Shown here one piece after another: positions 8,243-18,208 of a DNA stretch of 64,000 nt. The stretch lies in NCBI GenBank assembly GCA_016932415.1, contig JAFGCX010000034.1:1-64000 (forward strand). The letters are read 5' to 3'. Source of the stretch: Candidatus Krumholzibacteriota bacterium (GTDB lineage Bacteria > Krumholzibacteriota > Krumholzibacteriia > Krumholzibacteriales > Krumholzibacteriaceae). Within the stretch, counting starts at the first letter, position 1; the number at the start of each line of letters is the position of its first letter. A program made the translations under genes and the position numbers. Below the pieces are notes generated by a model. It worked only from the letters and a program-made list of their open reading frames with translations. It was not told where the DNA came from and searched no databases.

Positions 8243-9419
8243 ACCATTCTCTCTGTTCAAAGGAATCAGCAGGAATATTATCGTCCTGGGATTTGTAAGC
8301 CTGTTCACGGATCTCGGCAGCCAGATGGTCTTTCCCCTGATACCTCTCTTTCTCATCACGGTGATAGGGACCGGCGCCTCAATAGTGGGGATCGTCGAAG
8401 GTGTGGCGGAGACGACGGCATCGTTGCTCAAGGTCGTGTCGGGGTCTTATTCAGACAGGATCAAGAAGAGAAAACCTTTTATCCTGTTCGGTTATTCCGT
8501 CTCGACCCTGGCAAAACCGCTTTTCGCTTTTGCCGGGAGCTGGTTTTTCGTCCTTTCGGTAAGGGTCGTAGAGAGGATCGGAAAGGGTCTGAGGAACGCT
8601 CCCAGGGACGCGCTGGTCGCCGAATCGAGCAGCGTCGGGACAAGGGGAAAAGCATATGGTTTTCACAGGGCGATGGACGGTATAGGATCGATAGCGGGGG
8701 CGCTGGTTGCTTATCTGCTTCTCCCCGTTCTCGGTTACAGAAAGATATTTTTTCTTGCTCTCTTTCCCGGGATCGCCGCTGTCCTGCTCATTTCGATGAT
8801 AAACGAGAAGAAGGGCCACCCTGTTTCCGGAAAGATAAATCCATCGCCTGGAGAGAGCTTCAGGGATATGCCGGGTAACCTGAGACTTTTTATCGTCGCG
8901 GCGACGCTTTTCGCTCTCGGCCATTTCGGTTACGCTTTTCTCCTGCTCAAAGCGAAGCAGATTGGACTTGCCGACAACACGGCGATCCTTCTTTATACGC
9001 TCTTCTATTCAGTCTATACGCTTTGCGTAATGCCTTTCGGCATGCTATCGGACAGGATAGGGAGAAAACCGGTCATCCTCGCCGGATATTCTGTTTTCGC
9101 CCTTACTTCAGCCGGATTGATATTTACTTCCAGTCTCGAAGCGATAGTCGTTTTCTTTATCGTCTACGGATTTTTCTACGCGATGATCGACGGCGTCCAG
9201 AGAGCTTACGTGGCTGACCTCGCTCCAGTGGAGTCAAGGGCGACGGCGCTGGGGATCTTCCATGCTTCTATCGGCCTGATAGCTCTTCCCGGCGGATTTC
9301 TCGCTGGTTTTATCTGGGACAGAACCGGTCCGGAAGGGACTTTTCTATACGGCCTGATATCGAGCCTCGTGGCGATCATCCTTTTCCTCTTTGTCAGGGA
9401 TGAAAAGGAAGTAATCTGA
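8235..9419 (+). CDS. major facilitator superfamily transporter
   Basis: A 394-residue MFS protein with about twelve hydrophobic segments. It has the MFS loop 2-3 signature in SGSYSDRIKKRKPFILFGY (about 67-85) and its repeat in FGMLSDRIGRKPVILAGY in the second half, plus the VVERIGKGLRNAPRDALVAESS region typical of a large uncharacterised MFS clade. The substrate cannot be read from the sequence; efflux of small molecules is a guess. ATG 8235 lies inside the end of thpR. The gene is followed by a 187-base regulatory gap before recA. Confidence 0.88.
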   Translation: MNKPFSLFKGISRNIIVLGFVSLFTDLGSQMVFPLIPLFLITVIGTGASIVGIVEGVAETTASLLKVVSGSYSDRIKKRKPFILFGYSVSTLAKPLFAFAGSWFFVLSVRVVERIGKGLRNAPRDALVAESSSVGTRGKAYGFHRAMDGIGSIAGALVAYLLLPVLGYRKIFFLALFPGIAAVLLISMINEKKGHPVSGKINPSPGESFRDMPGNLRLFIVAATLFALGHFGYAFLLLKAKQIGLADNTAILLYTLFYSVYTLCVMPFGMLSDRIGRKPVILAGYSVFALTSAGLIFTSSLEAIVVFFIVYGFFYAMIDGVQRAYVADLAPVESRATALGIFHASIGLIALPGGFLAGFIWDRTGPEGTFLYGLISSLVAIILFLFVRDEKEVI

Positions 9420-9498
9420 AGTCTTCATCAGCTCAGTTTCGCCGATCAGGGACAACGGTCGGATGAATCTCCGCGCCGGAAAAACCGGATGAATTTCA

Positions 9499-9527
9499 TT
9501 GAATAAATATATGCCGGATGATATAAA
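9499..9527 (+). promoter_or_regulatory. sigma70-type promoter for recA-recX
   Basis: TTGAAT (9499-9504) and TATAAA (9522-9527) are separated by 17 bases, a close match to the housekeeping consensus, about 80 bases upstream of recA. The heptamer CGGATGA occurs three times around it (9460, 9486 and 9515), the last inside the spacer, and might be a repressor site. Confidence 0.6.
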
Positions 9528-9606
9528 GACACATTGACCGGTTGTCGTGCGGGGGGAGTAAATCAACTGTATCCGTTTATCCGGGGGATGAAGTGGGAGG
9601 AAGGAA

Positions 9607-10692
9607 TTGAAAAAGACGAAATCCAGCGCCAGGGCAAAACAGGGAAAAAGCCCGGTGGAATCTGATAACAGGGAAAAAGCGATAGAGCTCGCTGTCGACC
9701 AGATCGAGAAACAGTTCGGACAGGGTTCCATCATGCGGCTCGGAGAAGAAGGCGCTATCGCGGAGATAGAGGCTATTCCTACCGGATCCCTCGCGCTCGA
9801 TATCGCGCTTGGTATCGGGGGAGTGCCCAGGGGAAGGGTCATCGAGATCTACGGGCCTGAGGGCTCGGGGAAAACGACGCTTACCTGTTCGATAATCGCC
9901 AACGCGCAACGCATGGGCGGAGTCGCCGCTTTCATTGACGCCGAACATGCTCTCGATATAGGTTACACGAGGAAGATCGGAGTGGATGTCGATAATCTCC
10001 TCATATCGCAGCCAGATACCGGAGAACAGGCTCTCGAGATCGCAGAAGTCCTGATCCGAAGCAACGCCATAGATGTAGTAGTGATCGATTCGGTCGCTGC
10101 TCTCGTCCCTTCGGCGGAGATCGAAGGCCAGATGGGGGATACGCATGTCGGGTTGCAGGCGAGATTGATGTCCCAGGCGCTCAGGAAGATATCGGGCGCC
10201 GTATCGAAGTCAAACACAACGATGATATTCACCAACCAGATCAGGATGAAGATAGGAGTACTGTTCGGAAATCCTGAGACGACTCCCGGCGGAAACGCGC
10301 TGAAATTCTATTCCACTGTCAGGATGGATATAAGGAGGATCGGCCAGATCAAGGACCGTGACGCGATCATCGGTAATAATACAAGGGTAAAAGTGGTCAA
10401 GAACAAGGTCGCCGCTCCTTTCAGGCAGGCTGAATTCGAGATATTATTCGGCGAAGGAATAAGCTATGAGAGTGATCTTATAGAACTCGGCGTCGCGTCG
10501 GGGATATTGACGAAGATGGGAAGCTGGTATTCCTTCGGGGAGACGAGGTTGGGCCAGGGAAAGGATAATACCAGGATATTCATGAAGGAAAACAGCGATA
10601 TCAAGCGAGAGATAGAGGAGAGTGTATGGGCTCATTACGGCGTCGGACGACCCGGCGGACCGGCAAAACCGGAAGGTGATTCGATCGAATAG
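9607..10692 (+). CDS. recA: recombinase RecA
   Basis: RecA drives homologous recombination and the SOS response by forming filaments on single-stranded DNA. The 361-residue protein carries Walker A GPEGSGKT (83-90), the catalytic glutamate region FIDAEHALD, Walker [13 protein letters not shown], loop L1/L2 segments including [28 protein letters not shown] in two blocks, and an acidic C terminus. The N terminus has about 18 extra Lys/Ser-rich residues. The start is TTG 9607 behind GGGAGGAAGG. recX follows with an overlap. Control is probably from the promoter at 9499-9527. Confidence 0.97.
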   Translation: MKKTKSSARAKQGKSPVESDNREKAIELAVDQIEKQFGQGSIMRLGEEGAIAEIEAIPTGSLALDIALGIGGVPRGRVIEIYGPEGSGKTTLTCSIIANAQRMGGVAAFIDAEHALDIGYTRKIGVDVDNLLISQPDTGEQALEIAEVLIRSNAIDVVVIDSVAALVPSAEIEGQMGDTHVGLQARLMSQALRKISGAVSKSNTTMIFTNQIRMKIGVLFGNPETTPGGNALKFYSTVRMDIRRIGQIKDRDAIIGNNTRVKVVKNKVAAPFRQAEFEILFGEGISYESDLIELGVASGILTKMGSWYSFGETRLGQGKDNTRIFMKENSDIKREIEESVWAHYGVGRPGGPAKPEGDSIE

Positions 10693-11338
10693 AGAGTCCG
10701 AAGAAGTAGTCGATATCCGCAGGAAAACCGGTAAGCTGAGGGTCCTGATCACATCCGCGGAGCACCGGTATCTTATCCTAGATCAGCCCGGAAACGAGGA
10801 ATATTTCGAGAAAGGGGCCGTTCTGGGCCCGAAGCAGCTTGAGGAGCTTGAATCGAGAGTCGCCCGGGAAGCAGGGCTTGTTCTTGCGTATAATCTTCTG
10901 TCAAGACGCGATCGCAGCGTGATGGAGATAGAGAGAGCCCTCGCTGATGAAAATATAGAAAAACGGGAAGTAATCGATTATATTGTTGAAACTCTGCGGC
11001 GTCATGGCTACCTCAATGACCGCCGCCTGGCCTCGGGTTTCGTGGAGTACAGGAAAAAACACAGACCCGCGGGTCCTGGTCTGATCAGGAAGAAATTGAG
11101 GGAAGCGGGGATCGATGAAGAGATCATCGATATGGAAGTCGAGAGGAATTTCCCGGAAAACGAAGAGAAAAAAACAGCTTTCCAGCTTGCGGAGAAGAAA
11201 CTGGCCTCGATGAGGGGTGTTGAAAGGGAAGCTTCTGTTCGACGGTTGAACGGATTTCTGACAAGAAAGGGATTTTCACGATCGGTCATCAATGAGATCT
11301 GCGCCCGCGTTTTGAAAAAAGAGACTTTTGGAGAATAA
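10676..11338 (+). CDS. recX: regulatory protein RecX
   Basis: RecX limits RecA filament extension. This 220-residue protein has the helical repeats of the family: [46 protein letters not shown] and the later [19 protein letters not shown] segments. GTG 10676, 17 bases before the recA stop and behind GGAAG, is the likely start; an ATG at 10622 would overlap recA by 71 bases. The overlap suggests translational coupling with recA. The first 60 residues ([19 protein letters not shown]) form a small beta-rich extension seen in some RecX proteins. Confidence 0.88.
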   Translation: MIRSNRESEEVVDIRRKTGKLRVLITSAEHRYLILDQPGNEEYFEKGAVLGPKQLEELESRVAREAGLVLAYNLLSRRDRSVMEIERALADENIEKREVIDYIVETLRRHGYLNDRRLASGFVEYRKKHRPAGPGLIRKKLREAGIDEEIIDMEVERNFPENEEKKTAFQLAEKKLASMRGVEREASVRRLNGFLTRKGFSRSVINEICARVLKKETFGE

Positions 11339-11340
11339 AT

Positions 11341-14022
11341 ATGAACAGTAATGTCAGGACGGCACATCAGATCAGGAAAGCATACGTCGATTTTTTTCTG
11401 GAAAGAGGACATACGAGAGTCCCGGGCGCTCCACTTGTTCCCAAGGGAGACCCCACCCTGCTCTTTACGTCGGCCGGCATGGTCCAGTTCAAGGATTTCT
11501 ATCTTCAACCGGACAACCTTCCCTATACGAGGGCTGTCTCAGTCCAGAAATGCCTGCGTGCCGGGGATCTTGAAAGTGTTGGAAAGACGCTTCGTCATCA
11601 TACCTTTTTCGAGATGCTGGGAAATTTCAGCTTCGGCGATTATTTCAAGAAAGAAGCGATATCCTGGGCTTGGGAGTTTGTGACGGAGATCCTCCGGATT
11701 CCCGAAGAAAGACTCTATATCAGTATATATGAAGATGATGACGAGGCTTTTGCCCTGTGGAACAAAGATGCCGGAGTACCGGCCGCAAAGATAGTAAGGC
11801 TCGGGAAAAAAGACAACTTCTGGGGCCCTGTCGGCAAGACCGGCGTCTGTGGCCCGTGTTCCGAGATCTATTACGATGCCGGAGAGGAAAAGGGATGCGG
11901 CAGCGATGATTGTGCTCCGGGCTGCGAGTGCGACAGGTATCTTGAATTCTGGAATCTTGTCTTTCCGCAGTTTTTCCTTGAAGAGGACGGGAATCTCCGG
12001 CCGCTGGAAAAACCGGGGATAGATACCGGGGCGGGACTTGAACGGATTGCGATGATCATGCAGGGAGTCGAGGATAATTTCCATACTGACCTGTTCGCTC
12101 CGATCACGAGAGCTGTGGTCGAAAGGCTTCCGGAAGGAAGCGTGGCCTGTCCCGAAGATATGATGGATATAAATATGATCGCCGATCATGCCAGGGCCCT
12201 GACATTCACTATAGCGGAGGGTATATACCCGGCAAACGAGGGACGGGGATATCTCCTGCGAAGAATACTCAGGCGAGCCCTGACCAGGCTGCATCTTTTC
12301 GGAGTAAACGAACCTTTCCTCAACGGGCTTGTCGGGGATATCATTTCGGTGATGAGGGATGATTACCCCGATCTTCAGCAACACTGCGGTGATATTGAAA
12401 AGATAGTGAGATCTGAAGAAGAAAGCTTCTTCAGGACGCTGGAGGATGGCCGGGGAAGATTCAGCTCCATTGTCCTCGAGGTGTCTTCAGAAGGCAGCAG
12501 GGTGATAGACGGACAGCGAGCTTTTCTTCTCTACGATACGTATGGATTTCCCCTCGAGTTGACTGTCGCGCTGGCTGCAAGGGAGGGGATGACGGTCGAT
12601 GAGGAAGGATTTTCGGCGGCAATGAATGAGCAGAGAAAAAGAGCTCAGAAAAGCAGCAGTTTTTCATCCGGGGAATCGGTCATCGTGACGATGACGAATG
12701 TTTCGGAAGGAGAAACTTCGGTTTTTACGGGATACGAAAAGACTGAAGAGGAAGCGGCAGTAAGATCTTTCCGTGAGATCGAAAAAAAGGAACGCGCCGA
12801 TATAACCTGGTCGGATATTTCAGGAAAGGGTTGGGAAATCGTCTTCGACAGGACCCCTTTCTACGCGACATCGGGAGGCCAGATGGCCGATCGCGGAACT
12901 GTCGGGATCGCCGGGCATACTCTTGAAGTGATGGATGTCTTTAAACGGGGCGGAGAAATAATTCATCTGGTCGAGTCCCCCAGGAAAGGATTTGACCTGG
13001 CGAAGGACCTTGAAAAGGGCCACGGCGCCAGGCTGATGATCGATCTGTCCTGGAGAAAAGCGACAGAAGGAAATCATACAACGACTCACCTGCTTCACGC
13101 CGCCTTGAAGAAAATCGTCGGAACCCATGTCGCCCAGGCCGGATCGAGCGTTGACGGGGAGAGGCTGAGATTCGATTTCAGCCACTACCGACCTTTGACA
13201 AGCGAAGAAAAACGTTCTGTCGAGAAGACGGTCAACAGGTGGATCTCTGAAGCTCACCAGGTAAGGACCGAAATAATGTCGTATCAGGAAGCCCTGAAGA
13301 GCGATGTAGTCGCGTTGTTCGACGAAAAATACGGAGATACGGTGAGAGTCGTAAGGACAGGTGATATCTCGGCAGAACTCTGCGGTGGGACTCATATCGA
13401 CAACACTGGCCGAATAGGGTTGTTTCTCATACTTTCCGAGAGCAGCGTCGCGGCAGGCGTAAGAAGGATAGAAGGAGTCACTGGAGAGGCCGCCATAAGA
13501 TATATGCATGAGGTTTTCGATCGCGATGAGTCTGTCGCGGGGTTGTTAAAGGTCTCTCCTTCTGATATGATGGCAAGGGTCTCTTCGATCCTTTCCGAGA
13601 TCGATGAGATGAAAAGGGAGATAAAGAAACTTCAGAGCGGCGAAACGGGCGGAGAGATGGAAAAGATAATCCAGTCGGCTGCCGTTGTTGAAGGGATCCG
13701 TATCGCGTCGGGAAGGATCAATGTCAGGGAGAGCGGGGACCTCAGGAACCAGGCTGATATATTCAGAAGCAGGGTCGCGTCCGGCGTCGGGGTGTTTTCA
13801 TGCCCCCAGAAGGGGAAGATGCAGTTCGTGATCACCGTTACCGACGATCTTCTGAAGAAGGGGATCGAGGCTGGACTTCTTGTTCAGGCGCTCGGAGAGA
13901 TCGCGGGCGGTGGCGGAGGTGGGAAGAAACACCTCGCCCAGCTGGGAACGAAAGAGATGGAGAGCGAAAAAAAGGTTTTTGAAGCACTCCCCGGGGTTGT
14001 TAAAAAACTGCTTTCAGATTAA
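11341..14022 (+). CDS. alaS: alanine--tRNA ligase
   Basis: Full-length alanyl-tRNA synthetase, 893 residues. The class II core begins with IRKAYVDFFLERGH and includes TLLFTSAGMVQFK, HHTFFEMLGNFSFGDYFK and the motif 3 region GAGLERIAMI. The editing domain has its zinc-binding HTTTHLLHAAL and later CGGTHIDNTG signatures, and the C-terminal Ala domain ends with GGGGGGKKHLAQLG. A Cys-rich insertion GCGSDDCAPGCECDRY lies in the aminoacylation domain, a known zinc-like variation. ATG 11341 is two bases after recX, so it belongs to the recA transcript. The cognate tRNA-Ala is at 181-256. Confidence 0.97.
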   Translation: MNSNVRTAHQIRKAYVDFFLERGHTRVPGAPLVPKGDPTLLFTSAGMVQFKDFYLQPDNLPYTRAVSVQKCLRAGDLESVGKTLRHHTFFEMLGNFSFGDYFKKEAISWAWEFVTEILRIPEERLYISIYEDDDEAFALWNKDAGVPAAKIVRLGKKDNFWGPVGKTGVCGPCSEIYYDAGEEKGCGSDDCAPGCECDRYLEFWNLVFPQFFLEEDGNLRPLEKPGIDTGAGLERIAMIMQGVEDNFHTDLFAPITRAVVERLPEGSVACPEDMMDINMIADHARALTFTIAEGIYPANEGRGYLLRRILRRALTRLHLFGVNEPFLNGLVGDIISVMRDDYPDLQQHCGDIEKIVRSEEESFFRTLEDGRGRFSSIVLEVSSEGSRVIDGQRAFLLYDTYGFPLELTVALAAREGMTVDEEGFSAAMNEQRKRAQKSSSFSSGESVIVTMTNVSEGETSVFTGYEKTEEEAAVRSFREIEKKERADITWSDISGKGWEIVFDRTPFYATSGGQMADRGTVGIAGHTLEVMDVFKRGGEIIHLVESPRKGFDLAKDLEKGHGARLMIDLSWRKATEGNHTTTHLLHAALKKIVGTHVAQAGSSVDGERLRFDFSHYRPLTSEEKRSVEKTVNRWISEAHQVRTEIMSYQEALKSDVVALFDEKYGDTVRVVRTGDISAELCGGTHIDNTGRIGLFLILSESSVAAGVRRIEGVTGEAAIRYMHEVFDRDESVAGLLKVSPSDMMARVSSILSEIDEMKREIKKLQSGETGGEMEKIIQSAAVVEGIRIASGRINVRESGDLRNQADIFRSRVASGVGVFSCPQKGKMQFVITVTDDLLKKGIEAGLLVQALGEIAGGGGGGKKHLAQLGTKEMESEKKVFEALPGVVKKLLSD

Positions 14023-14032
14023 GGAAAAAATC

Positions 14033-15499
14033 ATGCGTTATCTGAATCGATATCCCGTTCTGTTTTTAATACTGGTACTGTTGATACCTTCCGTTCCGGC
14101 ATCGACACAGATAACCGGAAAGAATCTTCTGGCGGAATCAACGGGGAACGTGGCGGGAGAAGATGGCCGCGACCAGACGGGTAACCAGGCTCTCGTGTCA
14201 CAGCAGTATCTCGAAAAAGCGATCGATCCCGATGAATACGTACTCGGTCCGAATGATATGATCATTATCAACCTGGTCGGTCCCGATCAAAGATTTTTCA
14301 GGCTTTCGGTCCTGCCGGAAGGATATGTCTTCATTCCCGGGATAGGCGCGCTTGGCGCGGATGGCCTGACGCTGACCGATTTTCGTAAAAAACTCGAAGC
14401 CGAAGCGGACCGTTATTTTCACAATATAAGTGTCTTCTGTTATCTTCTTGTCCCACGGAGATTCAGAGTCTTCGTCACAGGTGAAGTCGGAAAACCTGGA
14501 GCCGTGGAGATCTCGGCAGTGGAAAGAGTATCCGACGCGGTGGAAAAAGCCGGCAGCATACTTACTGATGGGTCCAACAGAGAAGTGATCCTCGAGAGGG
14601 AAGGCAGGAAGATCAAAGTCGATGTCCTGAGGTTCCTGATGATGGGCGAATTTAAAAGCAACCCGTTTCTTTCAAATGGAGACAGGATCCATGTGCCGGT
14701 GGCAAAGAGCCATGTCGTGATCAGGGGAAGCGTCAAAAAACCCGGTGTTTATGAACTTGTCACCGGTGAAACCGTAGACGATATGATAGCACTCGCCGGT
14801 GGCCTTTCGGGAGAGGCCGTCTCAGACACGATCCTTCTCAGCAGGGTCATGGAGGATGGGACTGTTTCCACCTTTGCCATCCCAGAATCGGAATTCGACG
14901 ATGCCCTGCTCCGGGACAGAGATGAGATCAATGTGATGGACGGGATGATCGGGACCAGCCGGGTATATGTCTTTGGAGCCACGACAAAGACCGGTCATTA
15001 TTTTATTACCGAAGGAGAGAGGCTGGCCGAACTGGTAGGCAGGATCGGCAGATTTGACGCTGATGCCGATCTTGGAGCGGCGTCGATCGAACGAAGCGAT
15101 GGCGAGATAATAAGGCTGGACCTTAAGGAATATATTCCACCTTCCTCAAAGACGGGAATATCCCTAAGAGATGGAGATATGCTTCACATCCCGAAGATCA
15201 GTATGATGGTCGCAGTGGGAGGCGAGGTACAGTTACCGGGGAGATTCCCCTATGAAGGGGACTGGACAGTCGCTCAGTATGTCGGTCTGGCCGGTGGGCC
15301 GACGGGGAACGGCAGCATCGACAGGGTCGTGATATATTCACCCGACGGTCGATCGAGAGCCGGGGACAGGAACACCCGCCCGAACAGGGGCGACATAATA
15401 ATCGTGAAACGATCGAAATCAAGCATATTCGGCGGATTCTTCGATATGTTCGTCAGAGTCGGTACCGTCGTCGTGACGATGATAGTATTGACAAGATGA
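14033..15499 (+). CDS. Wza-like polysaccharide export protein with SLBB domains
   Basis: A 488-residue exported protein. An N-terminal signal peptide (about 1-24, LFLILVLLIPSVPAS) precedes a poly-export domain (YVLGPNDMIIINLVGPD, about 62-140) and a series of SLBB repeats (FRVFVTGEVGKPGAVEI; HVVIRGSVKKPGVYELV; VYVFGATTKTGHYFI; VAVGGEVQLPGRFPY). A C-terminal hydrophobic segment (VRVGTVVVTMIVLTR) may anchor it. Such proteins form periplasmic/outer-membrane channels for capsule or exopolysaccharide. ATG 14033 is chosen because the signal peptide starts there. It follows alaS by ten bases and precedes sugar genes. Confidence 0.88.
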   Translation: MRYLNRYPVLFLILVLLIPSVPASTQITGKNLLAESTGNVAGEDGRDQTGNQALVSQQYLEKAIDPDEYVLGPNDMIIINLVGPDQRFFRLSVLPEGYVFIPGIGALGADGLTLTDFRKKLEAEADRYFHNISVFCYLLVPRRFRVFVTGEVGKPGAVEISAVERVSDAVEKAGSILTDGSNREVILEREGRKIKVDVLRFLMMGEFKSNPFLSNGDRIHVPVAKSHVVIRGSVKKPGVYELVTGETVDDMIALAGGLSGEAVSDTILLSRVMEDGTVSTFAIPESEFDDALLRDRDEINVMDGMIGTSRVYVFGATTKTGHYFITEGERLAELVGRIGRFDADADLGAASIERSDGEIIRLDLKEYIPPSSKTGISLRDGDMLHIPKISMMVAVGGEVQLPGRFPYEGDWTVAQYVGLAGGPTGNGSIDRVVIYSPDGRSRAGDRNTRPNRGDIIIVKRSKSSIFGGFFDMFVRVGTVVVTMIVLTR

Positions 15500-15530
15500 A
15501 TTAACCAGTAGGGAGAAACGGTTTATCTGA

Positions 15531-16130
15531 ATGGATGATAATTATTTGAAACAGGTCGTCTTGGAGCTTGACGCTCTGAGAGGGATTCTTGAAGAGTTTC
15601 CCGAAGAGGAAAAGAAAAAAATAGTGAGCATGGCTGAAGTAATGGCTGGCGCGATAAGCAGGGAAAAGGTCGTTTTTACAGCGGGAAACGGAGGCAGCGC
15701 TGCCGATGCGATGCATATTGCGGGAGAACTGGTAGGAAGGTTCCGTAGAAAGAAGATCAAGGGGTATAAGGCTATTTCGCTGACGGTCAATTCATCTGTC
15801 GTCACGGCTCTGGCCAATGATTATTCATATGACGATGTCTTTTCCAAGCAACTGGAGAGTATGGGAAGCGAGGGGGATGTGCTTCTTCTGCTCTCGACCA
15901 GCGGTAATTCTCCAAACGCGGTGAAAGCAGTGGAGATGGCTGACACGCTCGGTATGGTATCGCTTGCCTTCACCGGCGGAGACGGTGGAGTTCTGGCGAA
16001 GATCTCAAAGATCGCGCTGACCGTACCGGATAACGATTTTGCCAGGATTCAGGAAGTGCACATGGTCGCCGGACATATTCTTTGCGGGCTTGTCGAGGAT
16101 ATGCTGGTAAACGGAAAAAACGCGCGATGA
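15531..16130 (+). CDS. gmhA: sedoheptulose 7-phosphate isomerase-like SIS protein
   Basis: A 199-residue SIS-domain phosphosugar isomerase. The match to GmhA is clear: VFTAGNGGSAADAMHIAGELVGRF (about 46-69, in two blocks), VVTALANDYSYDDVFSKQLE and LLLLSTSGNSPNAVKA, with IQEVHMVAGHILC near the C terminus. GmhA converts sedoheptulose 7-phosphate to D-glycero-D-manno-heptose 7-phosphate, the first step to ADP- or GDP-heptose used in surface glycans. The remaining heptose enzymes are not in this window, so the end product is unknown. ATG 15531 is 31 bases after the export gene. Confidence 0.9.
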   Translation: MDDNYLKQVVLELDALRGILEEFPEEEKKKIVSMAEVMAGAISREKVVFTAGNGGSAADAMHIAGELVGRFRRKKIKGYKAISLTVNSSVVTALANDYSYDDVFSKQLESMGSEGDVLLLLSTSGNSPNAVKAVEMADTLGMVSLAFTGGDGGVLAKISKIALTVPDNDFARIQEVHMVAGHILCGLVEDMLVNGKNAR

Positions 16131-16137
16131 GGGTAGT

Positions 16138-17028
16138 ATGAGAACTGTCTGGAATATTATAATTACGATAAGGCCGAAGCAGTGGACTAAAAACCTTCTT
16201 CTCTTTGCCGGCGTCCTCTTCTCAAAATCGTTCACCGATCTTTCCCTCGTATGGAAAAGTTTCACCGGTTTTATGATCTTCTGCGCCCTTTCGGGAGCGA
16301 TCTATATAATCAACGATATCTTCGATCATGACAGGGACAGGGAGCATCCTTCAAAAAAGACCAGGCCGATAGCCTCGGGAGCGCTGGGCCGCGCGACAGC
16401 CTCTTTGACGGCGGCCCTGATGATCTCGGTAGCGCTCCCTTTGTCGTGGATGCTCGGGTTCGAATTTTTCATTTACGCGGTCGGTTTTGTCCTTGTCAAC
16501 GGCCTTTATTCTATCTTGTTAAGGGATGTCGTAATACTTGACGTGATAGCGATCAGTTTCAGTTTTCTTATCAGGGCGGGAGCGGGAGTAGTAGTCCTTC
16601 ATACTGCCATACCAGACCTGGAGTTTTCTCCCTGGCTGTGGATATGTACTCTTTTCCTCTCTCTTTTTCTGGCCATCTGCAAGAGACTCAATGAATTCTC
16701 GAATCTGACCAGCGCGGGCGAGCACAGGCGTTCGTTGAAGGAATATTCCGGACAATTGCTTGACCAGCTCGTCGGGATGTCAGCCACGGCGGCGATGATG
16801 TCTTATTCGATATACACTGTGTGGCCATCCACGGTCTCCAAATTCGGTACTAGAAATCTAGTCTATACGATCCCATTTGTCGTGTTCGGAATAATGCGGT
16901 ACCTCTTTCTTGTCTACAACCGGCACGAGGGAGGTGATCCGTCGGGAGTTCTTCTGACGGAAAAAGCTATAATAATAGATGTTTTTTTATGGTTTGTTAC
17001 GACCCTTGTAATAATCGTGATGGCCTAG
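16138..17028 (+). CDS. UbiA-family prenyltransferase, decaprenyl-phosphate phosphoribosyltransferase-like
   Basis: A 296-residue integral membrane protein with about eight hydrophobic segments. It carries the first Asp-rich UbiA motif NDIFDHDRDREHPSKK (about 59-74), followed by RPIASG, the pattern seen in decaprenyl-phosphate 5-phosphoribose synthases of actinobacteria and their relatives. The second motif is represented by AICKRLNEFS. The likely reaction is transfer of a phosphoribosyl group from PRPP to a polyprenyl phosphate for cell-wall or surface arabinan or riban. It is seven bases after gmhA. Substrate assignment is by family resemblance only. Confidence 0.82.
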   Translation: MRTVWNIIITIRPKQWTKNLLLFAGVLFSKSFTDLSLVWKSFTGFMIFCALSGAIYIINDIFDHDRDREHPSKKTRPIASGALGRATASLTAALMISVALPLSWMLGFEFFIYAVGFVLVNGLYSILLRDVVILDVIAISFSFLIRAGAGVVVLHTAIPDLEFSPWLWICTLFLSLFLAICKRLNEFSNLTSAGEHRRSLKEYSGQLLDQLVGMSATAAMMSYSIYTVWPSTVSKFGTRNLVYTIPFVVFGIMRYLFLVYNRHEGGDPSGVLLTEKAIIIDVFLWFVTTLVIIVMA

Positions 17029-17076
17029 GAAATATCTGAATCGCTTTAAAGATCGATATTAAAGGAGGTTGACGCG

Positions 17077-18153
17077 ATGGCATCGAAGGTCGCGATTCTA
17101 AAGACTGCTCCGGAAACGGTAGTTGACGATTATCATCGCGTGATGGAACTGGCCGATGCCGGAAAATTCCTTTCAGCCGAAAGAGACCTGCTGATAAAAC
17201 TCAATCTGTCCTGGACAAAATATTATCCGGCCTGTTCCAGCCAGCCGTGGCAGCTCGACGGAGTTCTTGGCGATCTTTTCAAGAGGGGATACCGAAAGGA
17301 GCAGATCCACCCGATCGAAAACAAGACGGTGGTGACCAATCCGGGAAAAGGCGCGATCAATAATCTGTGGATGCCGATCCTGGAAAAGAACGGACTCCCC
17401 TTTATCGCTCTTCCCGGCGTCGAATGGGTAAGGTACGAGTTTAAATCCGAATTGCTGAAATTGAACGAGATCTTTCCCGATGGGATAATCATCCCGAAAA
17501 TGTTTGAAGGAAAGGATATCATCCACCTCCCGACCGTAAAGACGCACGGGCATTCCACGACGACCGGAGCGATAAAGAACTCATTCGGAGGCCTTCTTAA
17601 GGAAGTCAGGCATTACGCCCATAAATATATGCATGAAGTCCTTGTCGACCTTATGATGATGCAGAAAGAACTTCACCCGAATATCTTTGCAGTAATGGAC
17701 GGGACTGTATGCGGCGATGGAGCAGGTCCCAGGACGATGGATCTTTTTGAGGGAAATATCATCCTGGCCAGCGGAGATTCGGTCGCGATCGACGCGGTCG
17801 CGGCAAAGATCATGGGTTTCGATCCGATGTCAATCGATTATATACGCTGGGCGACAGAGCGGGGTCTCGGAGAGGGCCGGATCGAGAATATCGAGATCGC
17901 CGGCGAGGACATAGGCCTGCTCAATTTTCATTTCCGGACAAAGAAGAGTTTTGTGATCTGGGGCGACCAGATGCTTCGGAAAGGAAAACTGAGATTCCTC
18001 GAGAAGATCTTCCTGCATTCTCCTCTCGTAGTGTGGGCCCCTATGGCCAGTAATATCTACCACGATTTTTTCTGGTATCCGACGATCGGACGGAGCAAGA
18101 TAAGACAATTCGACAGGACAAAATGGGGCGATCTCTGGAAGACCTACAGGTGA
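17077..18153 (+). CDS. DUF362 domain protein
   Basis: A 358-residue member of the DUF362 family, function unknown. The family core is visible: early LLIKLNLSW, IIHLPTVKTHGHSTTTGAIK (about 149-168) followed by NSFGG, and VMDGTVCGDGAGP with SGDSVAIDAVAAKIMG. No CxxC ferredoxin cluster is present, unlike many DUF362 fusions. The start ATG 17077 has an excellent AAAGGAGG site. It follows the prenyltransferase gene by 48 bases and precedes ispE, so a link to isoprenoid or glycan lipid metabolism is possible but speculative. Confidence 0.8.
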   Translation: MASKVAILKTAPETVVDDYHRVMELADAGKFLSAERDLLIKLNLSWTKYYPACSSQPWQLDGVLGDLFKRGYRKEQIHPIENKTVVTNPGKGAINNLWMPILEKNGLPFIALPGVEWVRYEFKSELLKLNEIFPDGIIIPKMFEGKDIIHLPTVKTHGHSTTTGAIKNSFGGLLKEVRHYAHKYMHEVLVDLMMMQKELHPNIFAVMDGTVCGDGAGPRTMDLFEGNIILASGDSVAIDAVAAKIMGFDPMSIDYIRWATERGLGEGRIENIEIAGEDIGLLNFHFRTKKSFVIWGDQMLRKGKLRFLEKIFLHSPLVVWAPMASNIYHDFFWYPTIGRSKIRQFDRTKWGDLWKTYR

Positions 18154-18208
18154 CCGGCTGTCATCGGGAAAGAGGACAGTTGTCTTCCGGCCCCGGGGAG
18201 GTGCTGTG

